64,000 nt of DNA. Source: Tabrizicola thermarum. Its GTDB lineage: Bacteria > Pseudomonadota > Alphaproteobacteria > Rhodobacterales > Rhodobacteraceae. Position 1 is the first letter of the stretch; the number at the start of each line of letters is the position of its first letter. The notes below the pieces were generated by a model. It did no database searches, was not told where the DNA came from, and saw only the letters and a program-made list of their open reading frames with translations. The DNA lies in the NCBI RefSeq assembly GCF_003574395.1, contig NZ_QMJY01000083.1, positions 186,001 to 250,000 on the forward strand, given 5' to 3'. This document shows, one piece after another, positions 49,775 through 59,245 of this stretch. Both the position numbers and the translations under genes were made by a program.

Positions 49775-50584
49775 CTATGCCCCGAACAGCGCCATGACCG
49801 GGGCGACCAGCCCCAGCGCCAGCACGAAAACCATGGCACCGATCAGCGCGTCAAAGCGGTCCAGCACCCCGCCATGACCCGGGATCAGGTTGGAGGCATC
49901 CTTCACGCCGCAGCGTCGCTTGACCCAGCTTTCGGCGATGTCGCCCAACTGCCCGGCAAAGGCCACCAGCGCCGAGACCGGAACCAGAAGCCAGCTCGCA
50001 CCCAGCCAGAGGACCGCGGCCATCCCGACCAGCGCCGCCCCGACCCAGCCCGCCACCGTGCCCGACCAGGTCTTCTTCGGGCTGATCGCGGGCCAGAATT
50101 TCGGGCCGCCCAGCATGCGACCGACGAAATAGCCCAGCACGTCCGAGGCGACGACCACCGCAACCACCCAGAGGATCGCGCTGCCGCCCCCCGCCTCGCG
50201 CAGGTCGACCAGCCCGTATCCCGCCAGCATGACCGCCAGCGCATAGCCGCCCGCCAGCCGCCGGTCGCGGCGCGGGGTCAGAATCAGGACCAGCGTCGGA
50301 GCCATCAGGAACAGCGTGGCGATCTCGCTGCGCAGGACCAGCGCCAGCATCAGCGCCACGCCCGCCACCACGGCGATGGTGACCGGGGTCTGTTTCCGCG
50401 CCGGGGCCGTCATCGCCGCCAGTTCCCAGATCATGACAGCCGTCAACAGCACGACCAGAGCCGCGAAGGCCGTGCCGCCCAGCCAGATCTCCAAGGCGCC
50501 CACCGCCACCATGACGGTGGCCGACAGGATCCGCGTCCGAAGGTCAGCCCACTTTCCGCCAGGCGCCGGGCCTGGGTCGATCAT
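49775..50584 (-). CDS. cdsA: Phosphatidate cytidylyltransferase
   Basis: The 269-residue membrane enzyme makes CDP-diacylglycerol for phospholipid synthesis. About seven hydrophobic segments precede the signature region with SDVLGYFVGRMLGG, SPKKTWSGTVAGW and, at the end, KDASNLIPGHGGVLDRFDAL, which holds the metal-binding Asp. The start at 50584 overlaps the uppS stop (ATGA). Confidence 0.95.
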   Translation of the reverse strand: MIDPGPAPGGKWADLRTRILSATVMVAVGALEIWLGGTAFAALVVLLTAVMIWELAAMTAPARKQTPVTIAVVAGVALMLALVLRSEIATLFLMAPTLVLILTPRRDRRLAGGYALAVMLAGYGLVDLREAGGGSAILWVVAVVVASDVLGYFVGRMLGGPKFWPAISPKKTWSGTVAGWVGAALVGMAAVLWLGASWLLVPVSALVAFAGQLGDIAESWVKRRCGVKDASNLIPGHGGVLDRFDALIGAMVFVLALGLVAPVMALFGA

Positions 50585-51315
50585 CGCGCGACCCCGCCAA
50601 ACCGGCGCTGCCGGTTCGAAAAGCGCTGCACGATGGCCGCAAGCTCCTCGGGCCCGAAATCCGGCCACAGCGTCTCGGTAAATTCGTATTCCGCATAGGC
50701 CGCCTGCCAGGGCAGGAAGTTCGACGTCCGAGTCTCTCCGCTGGTGCGGATCACCAGGTCGGGGTCCGGCAATCCGCCGGTATCCAGCCGCTCCGAGAAC
50801 GCCGCCTCGGTCAGATGCCTTGGGTCCAGCAGCCCCGCCGCCGCCGCCTCGGCCACCTTCCTTGCCGCGCGGACGATCTCATCGCGGCCGCCATAGTTGA
50901 TCGCCACCGTCAGGTTCAGCCGGTCCAGCCCCGCCGTCCGCGCCTCGATCCCGGCCATCATGCGCTGCAATTTCGGATCCAGACGGCTGCGGTCGCCGAT
51001 GAAGCGCATCCGTACGCCGGCCCTGGCCAGTCGATCCGCCTCGCGCTCGATATAGCGGGCGAAGATCGCCATCAGGCCCAGGACCTCTTCCGTGGACCGC
51101 TTCCAGTTCTCGGTAGAGAAGGCATACAGCGTCAGCCACTTGATCCCAAGGTCCGGAGCCGCCCTGACGATCTCGCGCACCCGCTCGGCGCCCTTGCGGT
51201 GGCCCACCAGTCGCGCCCAGCCCCGGTTCGTCGCCCAACGGCCATTGCCGTCCATGATGATCGCCAGATGGTTGACGGGCCGCGCCACGGCCTCCACCTG
51301 CAAGTCCTTCGACAA
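50581..51315 (-). CDS. uppS: Undecaprenyl diphosphate synthase
   Basis: The 244-residue cis-prenyltransferase makes the C55 lipid carrier for peptidoglycan and O-antigen. The catalytic aspartate is in LAIIMDGNGRWA, with GHRKGAERVREI, YAFSTENWKRS and DLVIRTSGETRTSNFLPWQ. The start is not certain: TTG 51315 has GGAGG 8 bases upstream; GTG 51297 has AAGGA and is the main alternative. The longer reading upstream would overlap the frr 3' end. Confidence 0.92.
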   Translation of the reverse strand: MSKDLQVEAVARPVNHLAIIMDGNGRWATNRGWARLVGHRKGAERVREIVRAAPDLGIKWLTLYAFSTENWKRSTEEVLGLMAIFARYIEREADRLARAGVRMRFIGDRSRLDPKLQRMMAGIEARTAGLDRLNLTVAINYGGRDEIVRAARKVAEAAAAGLLDPRHLTEAAFSERLDTGGLPDPDLVIRTSGETRTSNFLPWQAAYAEYEFTETLWPDFGPEELAAIVQRFSNRQRRFGGVAR

Positions 51316-51337
51316 CCGCCGCCCCTCCGTCCGCAGG

Positions 51338-51904
51338 TCAGACCTGCATGATTTCCGCCTGCTTGGCCTCCAGAGCGCGGTCGACCGCGGCAATCGCCTT
51401 GTCGGTCATTTCCTGCACCGTCTCGGACCAGAATTTCTGCTCGTCCTCGCTCATGCCCTGCGCCTTGGCCTTCTTGATCTGGTCCATGCCATCACGCCGC
51501 ACGTTGCGAATCGCAACCTTGGCGCTTTCGGCATACTGCGCGGCAACTTTGGTCAATTCGCGGCGACGTTCCTCGTTCAGTTCGGGAATCGGCAGGCGGA
51601 TCAGCGGGCCGTCGGTGACCGGGTTGATGCCGATGCCGGACTCGCGGATCGCCTTTTCCACTTTCGAGATCATGCCCTTGTCCCAGACGTTGATGACCAC
51701 CATCCGGGGTTCCGGGACGTTCACGGTGCCCAGCTGGTTGATCGGGGTCATCTGGCCGTAGGCATCGACCATGATCGGCTCGACGATCGAGGCGCTGGCC
51801 CGACCGGTCCGCAGCGAGGCAAATTCCGTCTTGAGCGCCGCCATCGCGCCATCCATCCGGCGCTGGATTGCATCGGTGTCGATCTCAAGGTCTTCATGTG
51901 CCAT
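51338..51904 (-). CDS. frr: Ribosome recycling factor
   Basis: The 188-residue RRF splits post-termination ribosomes with EF-G. The first helix has [20 protein letters not shown], followed by [40 protein letters not shown] and [15 protein letters not shown]. Length and all segments are normal. It lies 238 bases after pyrH and 22 bases before uppS. Confidence 0.97.
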   Translation of the reverse strand: MAHEDLEIDTDAIQRRMDGAMAALKTEFASLRTGRASASIVEPIMVDAYGQMTPINQLGTVNVPEPRMVVINVWDKGMISKVEKAIRESGIGINPVTDGPLIRLPIPELNEERRRELTKVAAQYAESAKVAIRNVRRDGMDQIKKAKAQGMSEDEQKFWSETVQEMTDKAIAAVDRALEAKQAEIMQV

Positions 51905-52142
51905 GGCTCAGGTCCTTCACTTCGATTGCGAGCTTCCCCTCGCGATTTCGCGCTCTATAGCAGAGCCGCGCGGGGCGGGTATAGGCCAAAGCACCTTGTC
52001 CGATCGGGTCGCGAGTCGCGGCGCATGGTTGCCGATCCCGAAATGCGGCGCGGGCGCATAAGGGGTGCATACGCGATGAAGACCGGATCAATGCTGCCCG
52101 ATGCCGCGCATCGGCCCGGATCAACACACCGCCCGCAAGGGT

Positions 52143-52865
52143 TCAGTCCTGCACCCGGGTATAGGTCCCCTGCCCGGCCAGAATCCCCCGGAACCCGCCC
52201 GGCTCGTCCAGGCTGAAGACGATGATCGGCAGTTCATTGTCGCGCGCCAGGGCAATCGCGGTCGCGTCCATCACGCCCAGGTGCTTCTCCAGAACCTCAT
52301 CATAGGTCACATGGTCATAGCGTTTGGCATCGGCATGCTTCTTGGGATCCTTGTCATAGACGCCATCCACCTTCGTGCCCTTGAAGATCGCCTGACAGGC
52401 CATCTCGCTGGCCCGCAGCGTCGCCGCCGTGTCGGTGGTGAAATAGGGGTTGCCGGTCCCGGCGGCGAAGATGCAGACCCGCTTCTTCTCCAGGTGCCGG
52501 ACTGCGCGGCGGCGGATGTAGGGCTCGCAGACCTGATCCATGGGGATCGCACTGATGACGCGGGTGAAAACACCGATCGCCTCCAGCGCCGACTGCATGG
52601 CCAGCGCGTTCATCACCGTGGCCAGCATCCCCATGTAATCCGCCGTCGTCCGCTCCATGCCTTGCGCGCTGCCTTGCAGGCCGCGAAAGATGTTGCCGCC
52701 GCCGATGACCATGCAGATCTCGACGCCCAGGTCGCGGACCGATTTCACCTCTTCGGCGATGCGCGCCACGGTCGGCGGATGCAGGCCATAGCCCTGGTCC
52801 CCCATCAGCGCCTCGCCGCTGATCTTCAGCATCACGCGGCTGTATTTGGTGGCTGTCTCCGACAT
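52143..52865 (-). CDS. pyrH: UMP kinase
   Basis: The 240-residue amino-acid-kinase-fold enzyme makes UDP. The nucleotide/phosphate loops are [17 protein letters not shown] and [13 protein letters not shown], with [16 protein letters not shown] and [12 protein letters not shown]. The start MSETATKY at 52865 is the first sensible Met. It is the first gene of the long minus-strand cluster and is divergent from miaA across 81 bases. Confidence 0.97.
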   Translation of the reverse strand: MSETATKYSRVMLKISGEALMGDQGYGLHPPTVARIAEEVKSVRDLGVEICMVIGGGNIFRGLQGSAQGMERTTADYMGMLATVMNALAMQSALEAIGVFTRVISAIPMDQVCEPYIRRRAVRHLEKKRVCIFAAGTGNPYFTTDTAATLRASEMACQAIFKGTKVDGVYDKDPKKHADAKRYDHVTYDEVLEKHLGVMDATAIALARDNELPIIVFSLDEPGGFRGILAGQGTYTRVQD

Positions 52866-52946
52866 GGGACCCCTGCATTTCGTTTTCTTGTTTGGACTGG
52901 GCCGCAAAATGTCGCAAAAGCGGGGAAGGTTCAACCGGGGTTTCTG

Positions 52947-53813
52947 GTGCAGATCGACAGCATATCGCGCGAGGCTCCGGTGCTGATCGCCGGCCCCACG
53001 GCCAGCGGCAAGTCGGCCCTGGCGATGGAGCTTGCCGCGCGCGACAACCGCCTGATCGTGAACGCCGACGCGCTTCAGGTCTATGCCAACTGGCGCGTGC
53101 TCACCGCCCGGCCCTCGCCCGCTGACGAGGCCGCGGCGCCCCATGCGCTCTATGGCCACGTTCCGCGCGAGACGACCTATTCCGTCGGACACTGGCTGCG
53201 CGAGGTGGCTCCCCTCCTGTCGCAGCCCGTGGTGATCGTCGGCGGAACGGGTCTGAATTTCAACGCCTTGACCCGGGGGCTGGCAGAAGTGCCGGACGTT
53301 CCCCCCGCCGTCCGGGCCGAAGCCAACGCCCGCCGCGCCGCCGAAGGTCACGCTGCGCTGCTGTCCGAACTGGACGCCGCAACCGCCGCCCGCATCGACC
53401 GCCAGAACCCGGTCCGCATCCAGCGCGCATGGGAGGTGTTGCGCGCCACCGGGCGCGGGCTGGCCAGCTGGCAGGACAACACGCCGCCTCCGCTTTTGGC
53501 CCTGGATCGGGCCGAGGCCCTGGTCCTTGTCCCCGATGTCGCCTGGCTGAACGACCGCATCGCCCGGCGGTTTCGCCAGATGCTAAGCGACGGGGCCCTG
53601 GATGAGGCCCGCGCCAACCTCGCCGATTGGGACCCGGGCCTGCCCTCCTCGAAGGCCATCGGCGCAGCCGAGCTGATTGCGCATCTGCGGGGTGAGCTGG
53701 CTCTCTCCGATGCCACCGACGCGGCCGTCCTGGCCAGCCGCCAATATGCCAAACGCCAGCGCACCTGGTTCAGATCGAACATGAAGGTCTGGCGACAGGT
53801 TTCCCTTCCCTGA
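52947..53813 (+). CDS. miaA: tRNA dimethylallyltransferase
   Basis: The 288-residue enzyme adds a dimethylallyl group to A37 of tRNAs reading UNN codons. Walker A is [18 protein letters not shown] (loop residues 16-23). [52 protein letters not shown] and the C-terminal [13 protein letters not shown] are family markers. The start is GTG 52947, after GGGG. At 288 residues it is slightly short, mainly in the swinging domain. Confidence 0.93.
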   Translation: MQIDSISREAPVLIAGPTASGKSALAMELAARDNRLIVNADALQVYANWRVLTARPSPADEAAAPHALYGHVPRETTYSVGHWLREVAPLLSQPVVIVGGTGLNFNALTRGLAEVPDVPPAVRAEANARRAAEGHAALLSELDAATAARIDRQNPVRIQRAWEVLRATGRGLASWQDNTPPPLLALDRAEALVLVPDVAWLNDRIARRFRQMLSDGALDEARANLADWDPGLPSSKAIGAAELIAHLRGELALSDATDAAVLASRQYAKRQRTWFRSNMKVWRQVSLP

Positions 53814-53885
53814 CGGTCACTTGCAGGGCGATGTTCAGAAAAGATCCGGGCTTGCACCCAGTTATGCACATGAATTTCCAACATC

Positions 53886-53894
53886 TGTGGATAA
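53886..53894. promoter_or_regulatory. DnaA-box-like TGTGGATAA upstream of the AraC gene
   Basis: The same TGTGGATAACTTTGC string found between rseP and bamA recurs here, in the 174-base gap between miaA and the AraC gene. It matches the DnaA box consensus complement. Confidence 0.3.
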
Positions 53895-53987
53895 CTTTGC
53901 GTCCGGCTCGCCGATTTTGCTTGGGTTGACCCGGGCAGGCTGCTTTACTCACCCGGTCAGCGCCTCTGCCAAGGGATCTGCCCTCAC

Positions 53988-54788
53988 ATGCTCACTGCTG
54001 CCCCTGCCTCATCGTTGCGCCTTGTCGCCATTCCACGCCTCGCTTCCGGCGGTCGCTGGCGGGTCGAGGCGATGCGTTCGCTCTCCGAACCCTGCCTCTT
54101 GTGGTTCACCAAGGGACAGGGTCGCATCACGATCTCGGGGGTGACGCGCGGCTACACGGCACATAATGCGGTCTTCATCCCTGCCGGCGTCATGCACGGG
54201 TTCGAAGCGGGCCCGCAGGTCTTTGGCACGGCGGTATTCTTCGGCCGCGATCCCAAGGTCGTCCTGCCGAAGACCCCGCAGCATCTGCGCATCCGCGAGG
54301 TGCATGCCCAGCAAGAGGTGAACGTGCTGCTTGATTCGATCCTGCGCGAGATCGAAAGCGACACCCCGGCCCATGAACGCGCGACCGAGGCCTATGTCGG
54401 CCTGCTGGGCGTCTGGCTGGAGCGTCAGGTGCGCAAGGCCGATCCGCTGGAGGCCCCCCGGCAGGACGCGACCCGCCGCCTCGTTGCCCGCTACACCGCA
54501 CTTCTGGAGCGCAACTTCCGCACCGGCATGAACGTCGCCGACTTCGCCGCCGCCCTGGGCGTCACGCCGACCCACCTGACCCGCTGCTGCAAGGCCGCCT
54601 GCGGTCGCCCGGCCTCGGCCCTGTTGCAGGACCGCCGCATCTTCGAGGCGCGCAAGCTGCTGGCGGAAACCCGCATTCCCGTGGGCCGGATCGCCGAACA
54701 GCTGGGCTTCAACTCTCCCGCCTATTTCACCCGCGCCTTCCAGCATGTCACCGGCAAGTCGCCGACCGCCTTCCGCCGCGCCGGTTGA
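53988..54788 (+). CDS. AraC-family transcriptional regulator
   Basis: A 266-residue regulator. The N-terminal cupin-like sensor domain (about 10-95) has LWFTKGQGRITISGVTRG and NAVFIPAGVMHGF. The C-terminal DNA-binding domain has two HTHs: MNVADFAAALGVTPTHLTRC and RIPVGRIAEQLGFNSPAYFT, ending HVTGKSPTAFRR. It lies 224 bases upstream of the ABC operon on the same strand, so it may control that operon, but no binding site is proven. Effector unknown. Confidence 0.88.
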   Translation: MLTAAPASSLRLVAIPRLASGGRWRVEAMRSLSEPCLLWFTKGQGRITISGVTRGYTAHNAVFIPAGVMHGFEAGPQVFGTAVFFGRDPKVVLPKTPQHLRIREVHAQQEVNVLLDSILREIESDTPAHERATEAYVGLLGVWLERQVRKADPLEAPRQDATRRLVARYTALLERNFRTGMNVADFAAALGVTPTHLTRCCKAACGRPASALLQDRRIFEARKLLAETRIPVGRIAEQLGFNSPAYFTRAFQHVTGKSPTAFRRAG

Positions 54789-55012
54789 GCGGATTCCGAC
54801 ACGATCTGTCAGAATTCGACCTGGCCATGTCGTGAATGTGCTACGGATTGTCGAAAGCAGTCGTTGACGGATTGGCGAAAAAGATGCGCAATGGCCTGAT
54901 GGGGGTGTGTGTCGCGCTGTGACGTTCGGGCTGTGCCGACGCGGCCAGAGCAACGCTTGGCGAGACAGATCGCACTGCCGCAACCAAAGAAAAAACTCGC
55001 AGGGAGACGAAG

Positions 55013-56647
55013 ATGAAAGACCTGAAGACCGGCGCCAAGCTGCATCCTGCGGCGCAGATGTATGCAACCGAACACGCCGATGGCAAGCTCAGCCGCCGTG
55101 AATTCCTCACCCGCACGACTGCGCTGGGTGTCTCGGCCGCTGCCGCCTATGGCCTGATCGGCCTGCCCGCCCCCGCCCAGGCGCAGGAGGCCAAGGTCGG
55201 CGGCAAGATCCGCGTGGCGATGGAGGTGAAGGGCACCAAGGACCCGCGCCTGGCCGACTGGCCGCAGATCGCCAACGTCTATCGCGGCTGGCTGGAATAT
55301 CTGATCCAGTACAACAACGACGGCACATTCGAGGGCCGGCTGCTGGAAAGCTGGGAAGTCAACGAGGACGCCACCCAGTACACGCTGAAGGTCCGCCCCG
55401 GCGTGACCTGGAACAACGGCGAGCCCTTCACCGCCGATGACGTGGTGCGCAACTTCGCCCGCTGGACCGATGGCAACGTCGAGGGCAATGCGATGGCCTC
55501 GCGCTTCCCCGGCCTTGTGGACGAAGCGACCAAGACCCTGCGCGATGGCGCGGTGGTCAAGGTCGACGACATGACGGTGCAGCTGAACCTGACCGCCCCG
55601 GATATCGCGGTGGTCCCGAACCTTGCCGACTATCCGGCAGCCGTGGTGCATTCGTCGTTCAAGGACGGAGAGGACCCCGCGACCAACCCGATCGGGACAG
55701 GCCCCTATGTTCCCCAGGAAGTGTCGGTCGGGCAGAAGGCCGTTCTGGTCCGCGCCCCGAACCATACCTGGTGGGGCGGCACCGCGCCGCTGGACGAGAT
55801 CCACTACATCGACTTCGGCACCGATCCCGCCGCAATGGTCGCGCTGTTCTCCTCGGACGAGGTGGACGCGAACTATGAATCGGTCGGCGAATTCATCGAC
55901 ATCCTGGACGGGATGGGTCTGGTGAAAGAGGAAGTCGTCACCGCCTCGACCATCGTGGTGCGGATGAACTCGTCGTCGGACCTCTACAAGGACAAGGCGG
56001 TCCGCTCGGCGATCCAGCTGGCGGTCGATCCGAAGGTGGTGCTGGAGCTTGGCTACAACAACCTCGGCGCCACGGGCGAGAACCACCACATGTTCCCGAT
56101 CCACCCGGAATATCCCGAACTGCCCAAGCAGACGATCAATCCCGCAGGCCTGATGCCGGCGCTGGAGGCCGCGGGCCTGAAGGACGCGGAATTCGAGGTG
56201 ATCTCGCTGGACGACGGCTGGGAAGCGGCGACCACGGCGGCGGTGCAGGCCCAGCTGAAGGACGCGGGCATGAACATCAAGCACACTGTCATGCCGGGGT
56301 CGACCTTCTGGAACGACTGGCAGAAGTATCCGTTCTCCTCGACGACCTGGAACCACCGGCCGCTTGCGGTGCAGAACATGAGCCTGGCCTATACTTCGAC
56401 CGGCTCCTGGAACGAGACTTCGATGGCCAACCCCGAGTTCGACGCGCTGATGACACAGGCCCTGGCGATTGCAGACGCCGACAAGCGGCGCGAACTTGCG
56501 GCGAAGATGGGCACGATCCTTCAGGAAGAGGGCTACATCATCAACCCGTTCTCGCGGTCGTTGTTCAGCCACCACAAGGAAGGCTTCGCAGGGCTGGGTC
56601 ATCACCCGTCCTTCGAGCACCATCACTACAAGTGGTCCGTGGCCTGA
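55013..56647 (+). CDS. ABC transporter substrate-binding protein (peptide/nickel family)
   Basis: A 544-residue periplasmic protein of the SBP_bac_5 family. The twin-arginine signal LSRREFLTRTTALGVS is unusually deep (arginines near residue 28), with cleavage near PAQAQ. Family segments include YTLKVRPGVTWNNGEPFTAD, DVVRNFARW, NPIGTGPYVPQEV and RSAIQLAVDPKVVLELGYNN. It delivers a peptide-like solute to the permeases encoded next. AGGGAGACGA precedes the ATG. The solute cannot be read from sequence. Confidence 0.88.
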   Translation: MKDLKTGAKLHPAAQMYATEHADGKLSRREFLTRTTALGVSAAAAYGLIGLPAPAQAQEAKVGGKIRVAMEVKGTKDPRLADWPQIANVYRGWLEYLIQYNNDGTFEGRLLESWEVNEDATQYTLKVRPGVTWNNGEPFTADDVVRNFARWTDGNVEGNAMASRFPGLVDEATKTLRDGAVVKVDDMTVQLNLTAPDIAVVPNLADYPAAVVHSSFKDGEDPATNPIGTGPYVPQEVSVGQKAVLVRAPNHTWWGGTAPLDEIHYIDFGTDPAAMVALFSSDEVDANYESVGEFIDILDGMGLVKEEVVTASTIVVRMNSSSDLYKDKAVRSAIQLAVDPKVVLELGYNNLGATGENHHMFPIHPEYPELPKQTINPAGLMPALEAAGLKDAEFEVISLDDGWEAATTAAVQAQLKDAGMNIKHTVMPGSTFWNDWQKYPFSSTTWNHRPLAVQNMSLAYTSTGSWNETSMANPEFDALMTQALAIADADKRRELAAKMGTILQEEGYIINPFSRSLFSHHKEGFAGLGHHPSFEHHHYKWSVA

Positions 56648-56673
56648 TCACCCTGACCCGGTGACACAACGAC

Positions 56674-56698
56674 AAGGGGCGCGCCTGTCGCGCCCCTT
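56674..56698 (+). other. 10-bp hairpin between binding protein and permease genes
   Basis: AAGGGGCGCG (56674-56683) pairs perfectly with CGCGCCCCTT (56689-56698) around a 5-base loop; TTTTT follows 8 bases later. It probably protects the binding-protein mRNA end and lowers read-through, giving more binding protein than permease. Confidence 0.6.
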
Positions 56699-56730
56699 CA
56701 AGGGGTTTTTCACGCAAAGGGGGGGGCGGC

Positions 56731-57819
56731 ATGGGATTGTTCGTGCTCCGTCGGCTGGGGGTCATGCTGCTGACAGCGCTGGCCCTGACCTTCGTGGTCT
56801 TCTACCTGACCAACCTGCAACCGAACCTGGAAAAGCTGGCGCGGACCGAAGGCTCCGTGCGCATGACGGATGAGGCGGTCCAGGCCTGGATCGAACAGAA
56901 CGGCCATTCCGGTTCGGTGTTCGCGCGCTATGGCCAGTGGCTAGGGGTGGTGCCAGGCTGGACCTACACCGACGAAAAGGGCGATACCCGTGGACGCTGC
57001 TTTGCCATTGGCCAGGACCCCGCCACCGCCCCCAGATTTTGCGGCCTCTTTCAGGGCAACTGGGGCTTTTCGACCTTCTTCAAGAAACCCGTCGCCGCGT
57101 CGCTGGGTGAAAAGCTCGCCGCAACCGGGTGGCTGATGCTGGCGGTGATGCTGGTGATGGTGCCGACCTCGCTGTTTCTCGGCGTGCTCTCGGGGATGCG
57201 CGAGGGGTCGGTCATTGACCGGACGCTGTCGACGTTTTCCATCGCCTCGACCGCCACGCCCGAATATGTGTCCGGCGTCATCCTGGTGGCGCTGCTTGCC
57301 ACGGCCGCCACCGGCATCTCGCCGATCCTGGCCGACTACGGGCTGCTGGAGCCGAACAAGACCCTGTTCCTCGCCTCGGCCACCTCGGCGATGGACGACA
57401 TCACCTTCTGGAACTTCACCCTGCCGGTGATGACCATCGCGCTTTACGGCATCGGTTACATCGCCCGGATGACCCGTGCCTCGATGACCGAGGTGATGAC
57501 CCAGCAATACATCCGCACCGCCCGGCTGAAGGGTGTCCCCTTCCGCACCGTGGTCATGCGCCACGCGCTGAGAAACGCCCTGATCGCGCCGTTCACGGTC
57601 ATCATGCTGCAGTTCCCCTGGCTCTTGAACGGCGTGGTGATCGTGGAAAGCCTGTTCAACTACAAGGGCTTCGGCTGGACGCTGGTGCAGGCCGCCTCGA
57701 ACAACGACATCCCTCTCCTGCTGGCCTGCTCGGTCGTGGCCGTGGTCGTCGTCCTGCTGACGCAGCTGATCTCGGACATCGGCTATGTCTTCCTGAACCC
57801 CCGCATCCGGCTGGCCTGA
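56731..57819 (+). CDS. ABC transporter permease (DppB/OppB-like)
   Basis: A 362-residue permease with six membrane segments. It begins VLRRLGVMLLTALALTFVVF, has a large periplasmic loop (about residues 30-125), and ends with the EAA-type coupling loop TRASMTEVMTQQYIRTARLK plus RHALRNALIAPFTVI. GGGGGGGCGG precedes the ATG. It is followed 12 bases later by the second permease. Confidence 0.9.
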   Translation: MGLFVLRRLGVMLLTALALTFVVFYLTNLQPNLEKLARTEGSVRMTDEAVQAWIEQNGHSGSVFARYGQWLGVVPGWTYTDEKGDTRGRCFAIGQDPATAPRFCGLFQGNWGFSTFFKKPVAASLGEKLAATGWLMLAVMLVMVPTSLFLGVLSGMREGSVIDRTLSTFSIASTATPEYVSGVILVALLATAATGISPILADYGLLEPNKTLFLASATSAMDDITFWNFTLPVMTIALYGIGYIARMTRASMTEVMTQQYIRTARLKGVPFRTVVMRHALRNALIAPFTVIMLQFPWLLNGVVIVESLFNYKGFGWTLVQAASNNDIPLLLACSVVAVVVVLLTQLISDIGYVFLNPRIRLA

Positions 57820-57831
57820 GGGAGCGCGCGC

Positions 57832-59241
57832 ATGGACTTCCTCACCTGGACTGGATCGGTCGGAACGGTTCTTCTGCCCGTGTTCCAGATCGCGCTGCTG
57901 GCGCTTGCCCTGTCGCTGCTTGCCAAACTTCTGTTCGTGTTTGCAGGCCTTGACGCGCCGCAATTGCCCGGCCCCGACGGCGCTGCGGCAGCCCGGTCTC
58001 CGGGCCATTTTGCCAGTCTTGCCATCCGCTTCAGCTTCCTTGCCGCCCTTGCGGCGATCGTCTTTACCCTTGCCGCGGGTGCCGTCATGCCCTCGCCGGT
58101 CGAGGCGGGCATCCTCGGCGCAATGGCCGTGCGGTTCTGGCCGGTCTGGCTGGCTCTCGCGGCGACCTTCGTGCTGTCGATCCGCTTCCGCAGAAAGCTG
58201 GGTCTCTATGGCAAGCTCTTCGATTCCACCGTCGGAATGATCGGCTTTGCCATCGTCATGTTCTGGGTTTTCACCGCGATCTTTGCCGACGTGATCATCA
58301 CCCAGGACCCGTTCATCCAGCTTTCGGGCCTGAAGAACAAGGCACCCGGGGTTCTGGCCCCCGACAGCCCCTATGGCTGGTATCTGCTGGGAGGCGACCA
58401 CCTCGCCCGCGACGTGTTCAGCCGGATGGTGATGGGCGCGCGCGAGGTCCTGAAGATCGCTCCCGCCGCCACGCTGTTCGCCTTCATGGTCGGCATCACG
58501 CTGGGCCTGCCGGCAGGCTATTTCGGCGGCAAGCTGGACACCTTCATCTCGTTCCTGGCGAACCTCGTCCTCGCCTTCCCGGTGATCCTCCTCTTCTACC
58601 TCCTCGTCACGCCCGAGATCCGCGACACCGGCATTCCCATCATTCTCGCCGCGCTCCTGTTCATCTTCCCGATCATCTTTCTCTGCACGCTCTGGAACAG
58701 CCGGTACTACACCAACCCGCCGCGTCGGAACCTATATGTCGGGATCACCCTCCTGATCGGACTTTGGGCCTATTCCGGCCTTGCCTTCAACATGGATCCG
58801 TTGGGCATCTGGTCGATGCAGCCGAACATGCTGAACGTCTTCGTCTCGGTTGTCTTCGTGAACTCGCCCGGCGTCTTCCGCATCGTCCGGGGCCTCGTGA
58901 TGGACATCAAGGCCCGCGACTATGTGGCGGCCGGCCAGACCCGCGGCGAAGGCCCCTGGTACATCATGCTGTGGGAGATCCTGCCCAACGCCCGCGGCCC
59001 GCTGATCGTCGATTTCTGCCTGCGGATCGGCTATACAACCATCCTCCTCGGCACCCTGGGCTTCTTCGGCCTCGGCGTGTCACCCGACAGCCCGGACTGG
59101 GGCTCTACCATCGACGACGGGCGGAAACTTCTGAACCTGTTCCCCCACCCTGCCCTGGCCCCTGCCCTTGCCCTGATGAGCCTCGTCCTCGGCCTGAACC
59201 TTCTGGCCGACGGGTTGCGCGAAGAAAGCCTGAAAGATTGA
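57832..59241 (+). CDS. ABC transporter permease (DppC/OppC-like), long form
   Basis: A 469-residue permease, about 170 residues longer than the usual DppC. The extension holds at least three extra hydrophobic segments: VLLPVFQIALLALALSLLAK, FASLAIRFSFLAALAAIVF and FWPVWLALAATFVLSI. The ordinary core begins at KLFDSTVGMIGFAIVMFWVF. YLLGGDHLARDVFSRMVMGA and the coupling loop VMDIKARDYVAAGQTRGEGP are typical. It pairs with the DppB-like permease. Confidence 0.9.
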   Translation: MDFLTWTGSVGTVLLPVFQIALLALALSLLAKLLFVFAGLDAPQLPGPDGAAAARSPGHFASLAIRFSFLAALAAIVFTLAAGAVMPSPVEAGILGAMAVRFWPVWLALAATFVLSIRFRRKLGLYGKLFDSTVGMIGFAIVMFWVFTAIFADVIITQDPFIQLSGLKNKAPGVLAPDSPYGWYLLGGDHLARDVFSRMVMGAREVLKIAPAATLFAFMVGITLGLPAGYFGGKLDTFISFLANLVLAFPVILLFYLLVTPEIRDTGIPIILAALLFIFPIIFLCTLWNSRYYTNPPRRNLYVGITLLIGLWAYSGLAFNMDPLGIWSMQPNMLNVFVSVVFVNSPGVFRIVRGLVMDIKARDYVAAGQTRGEGPWYIMLWEILPNARGPLIVDFCLRIGYTTILLGTLGFFGLGVSPDSPDWGSTIDDGRKLLNLFPHPALAPALALMSLVLGLNLLADGLREESLKD

Positions 59242-59245
59242 TGCC

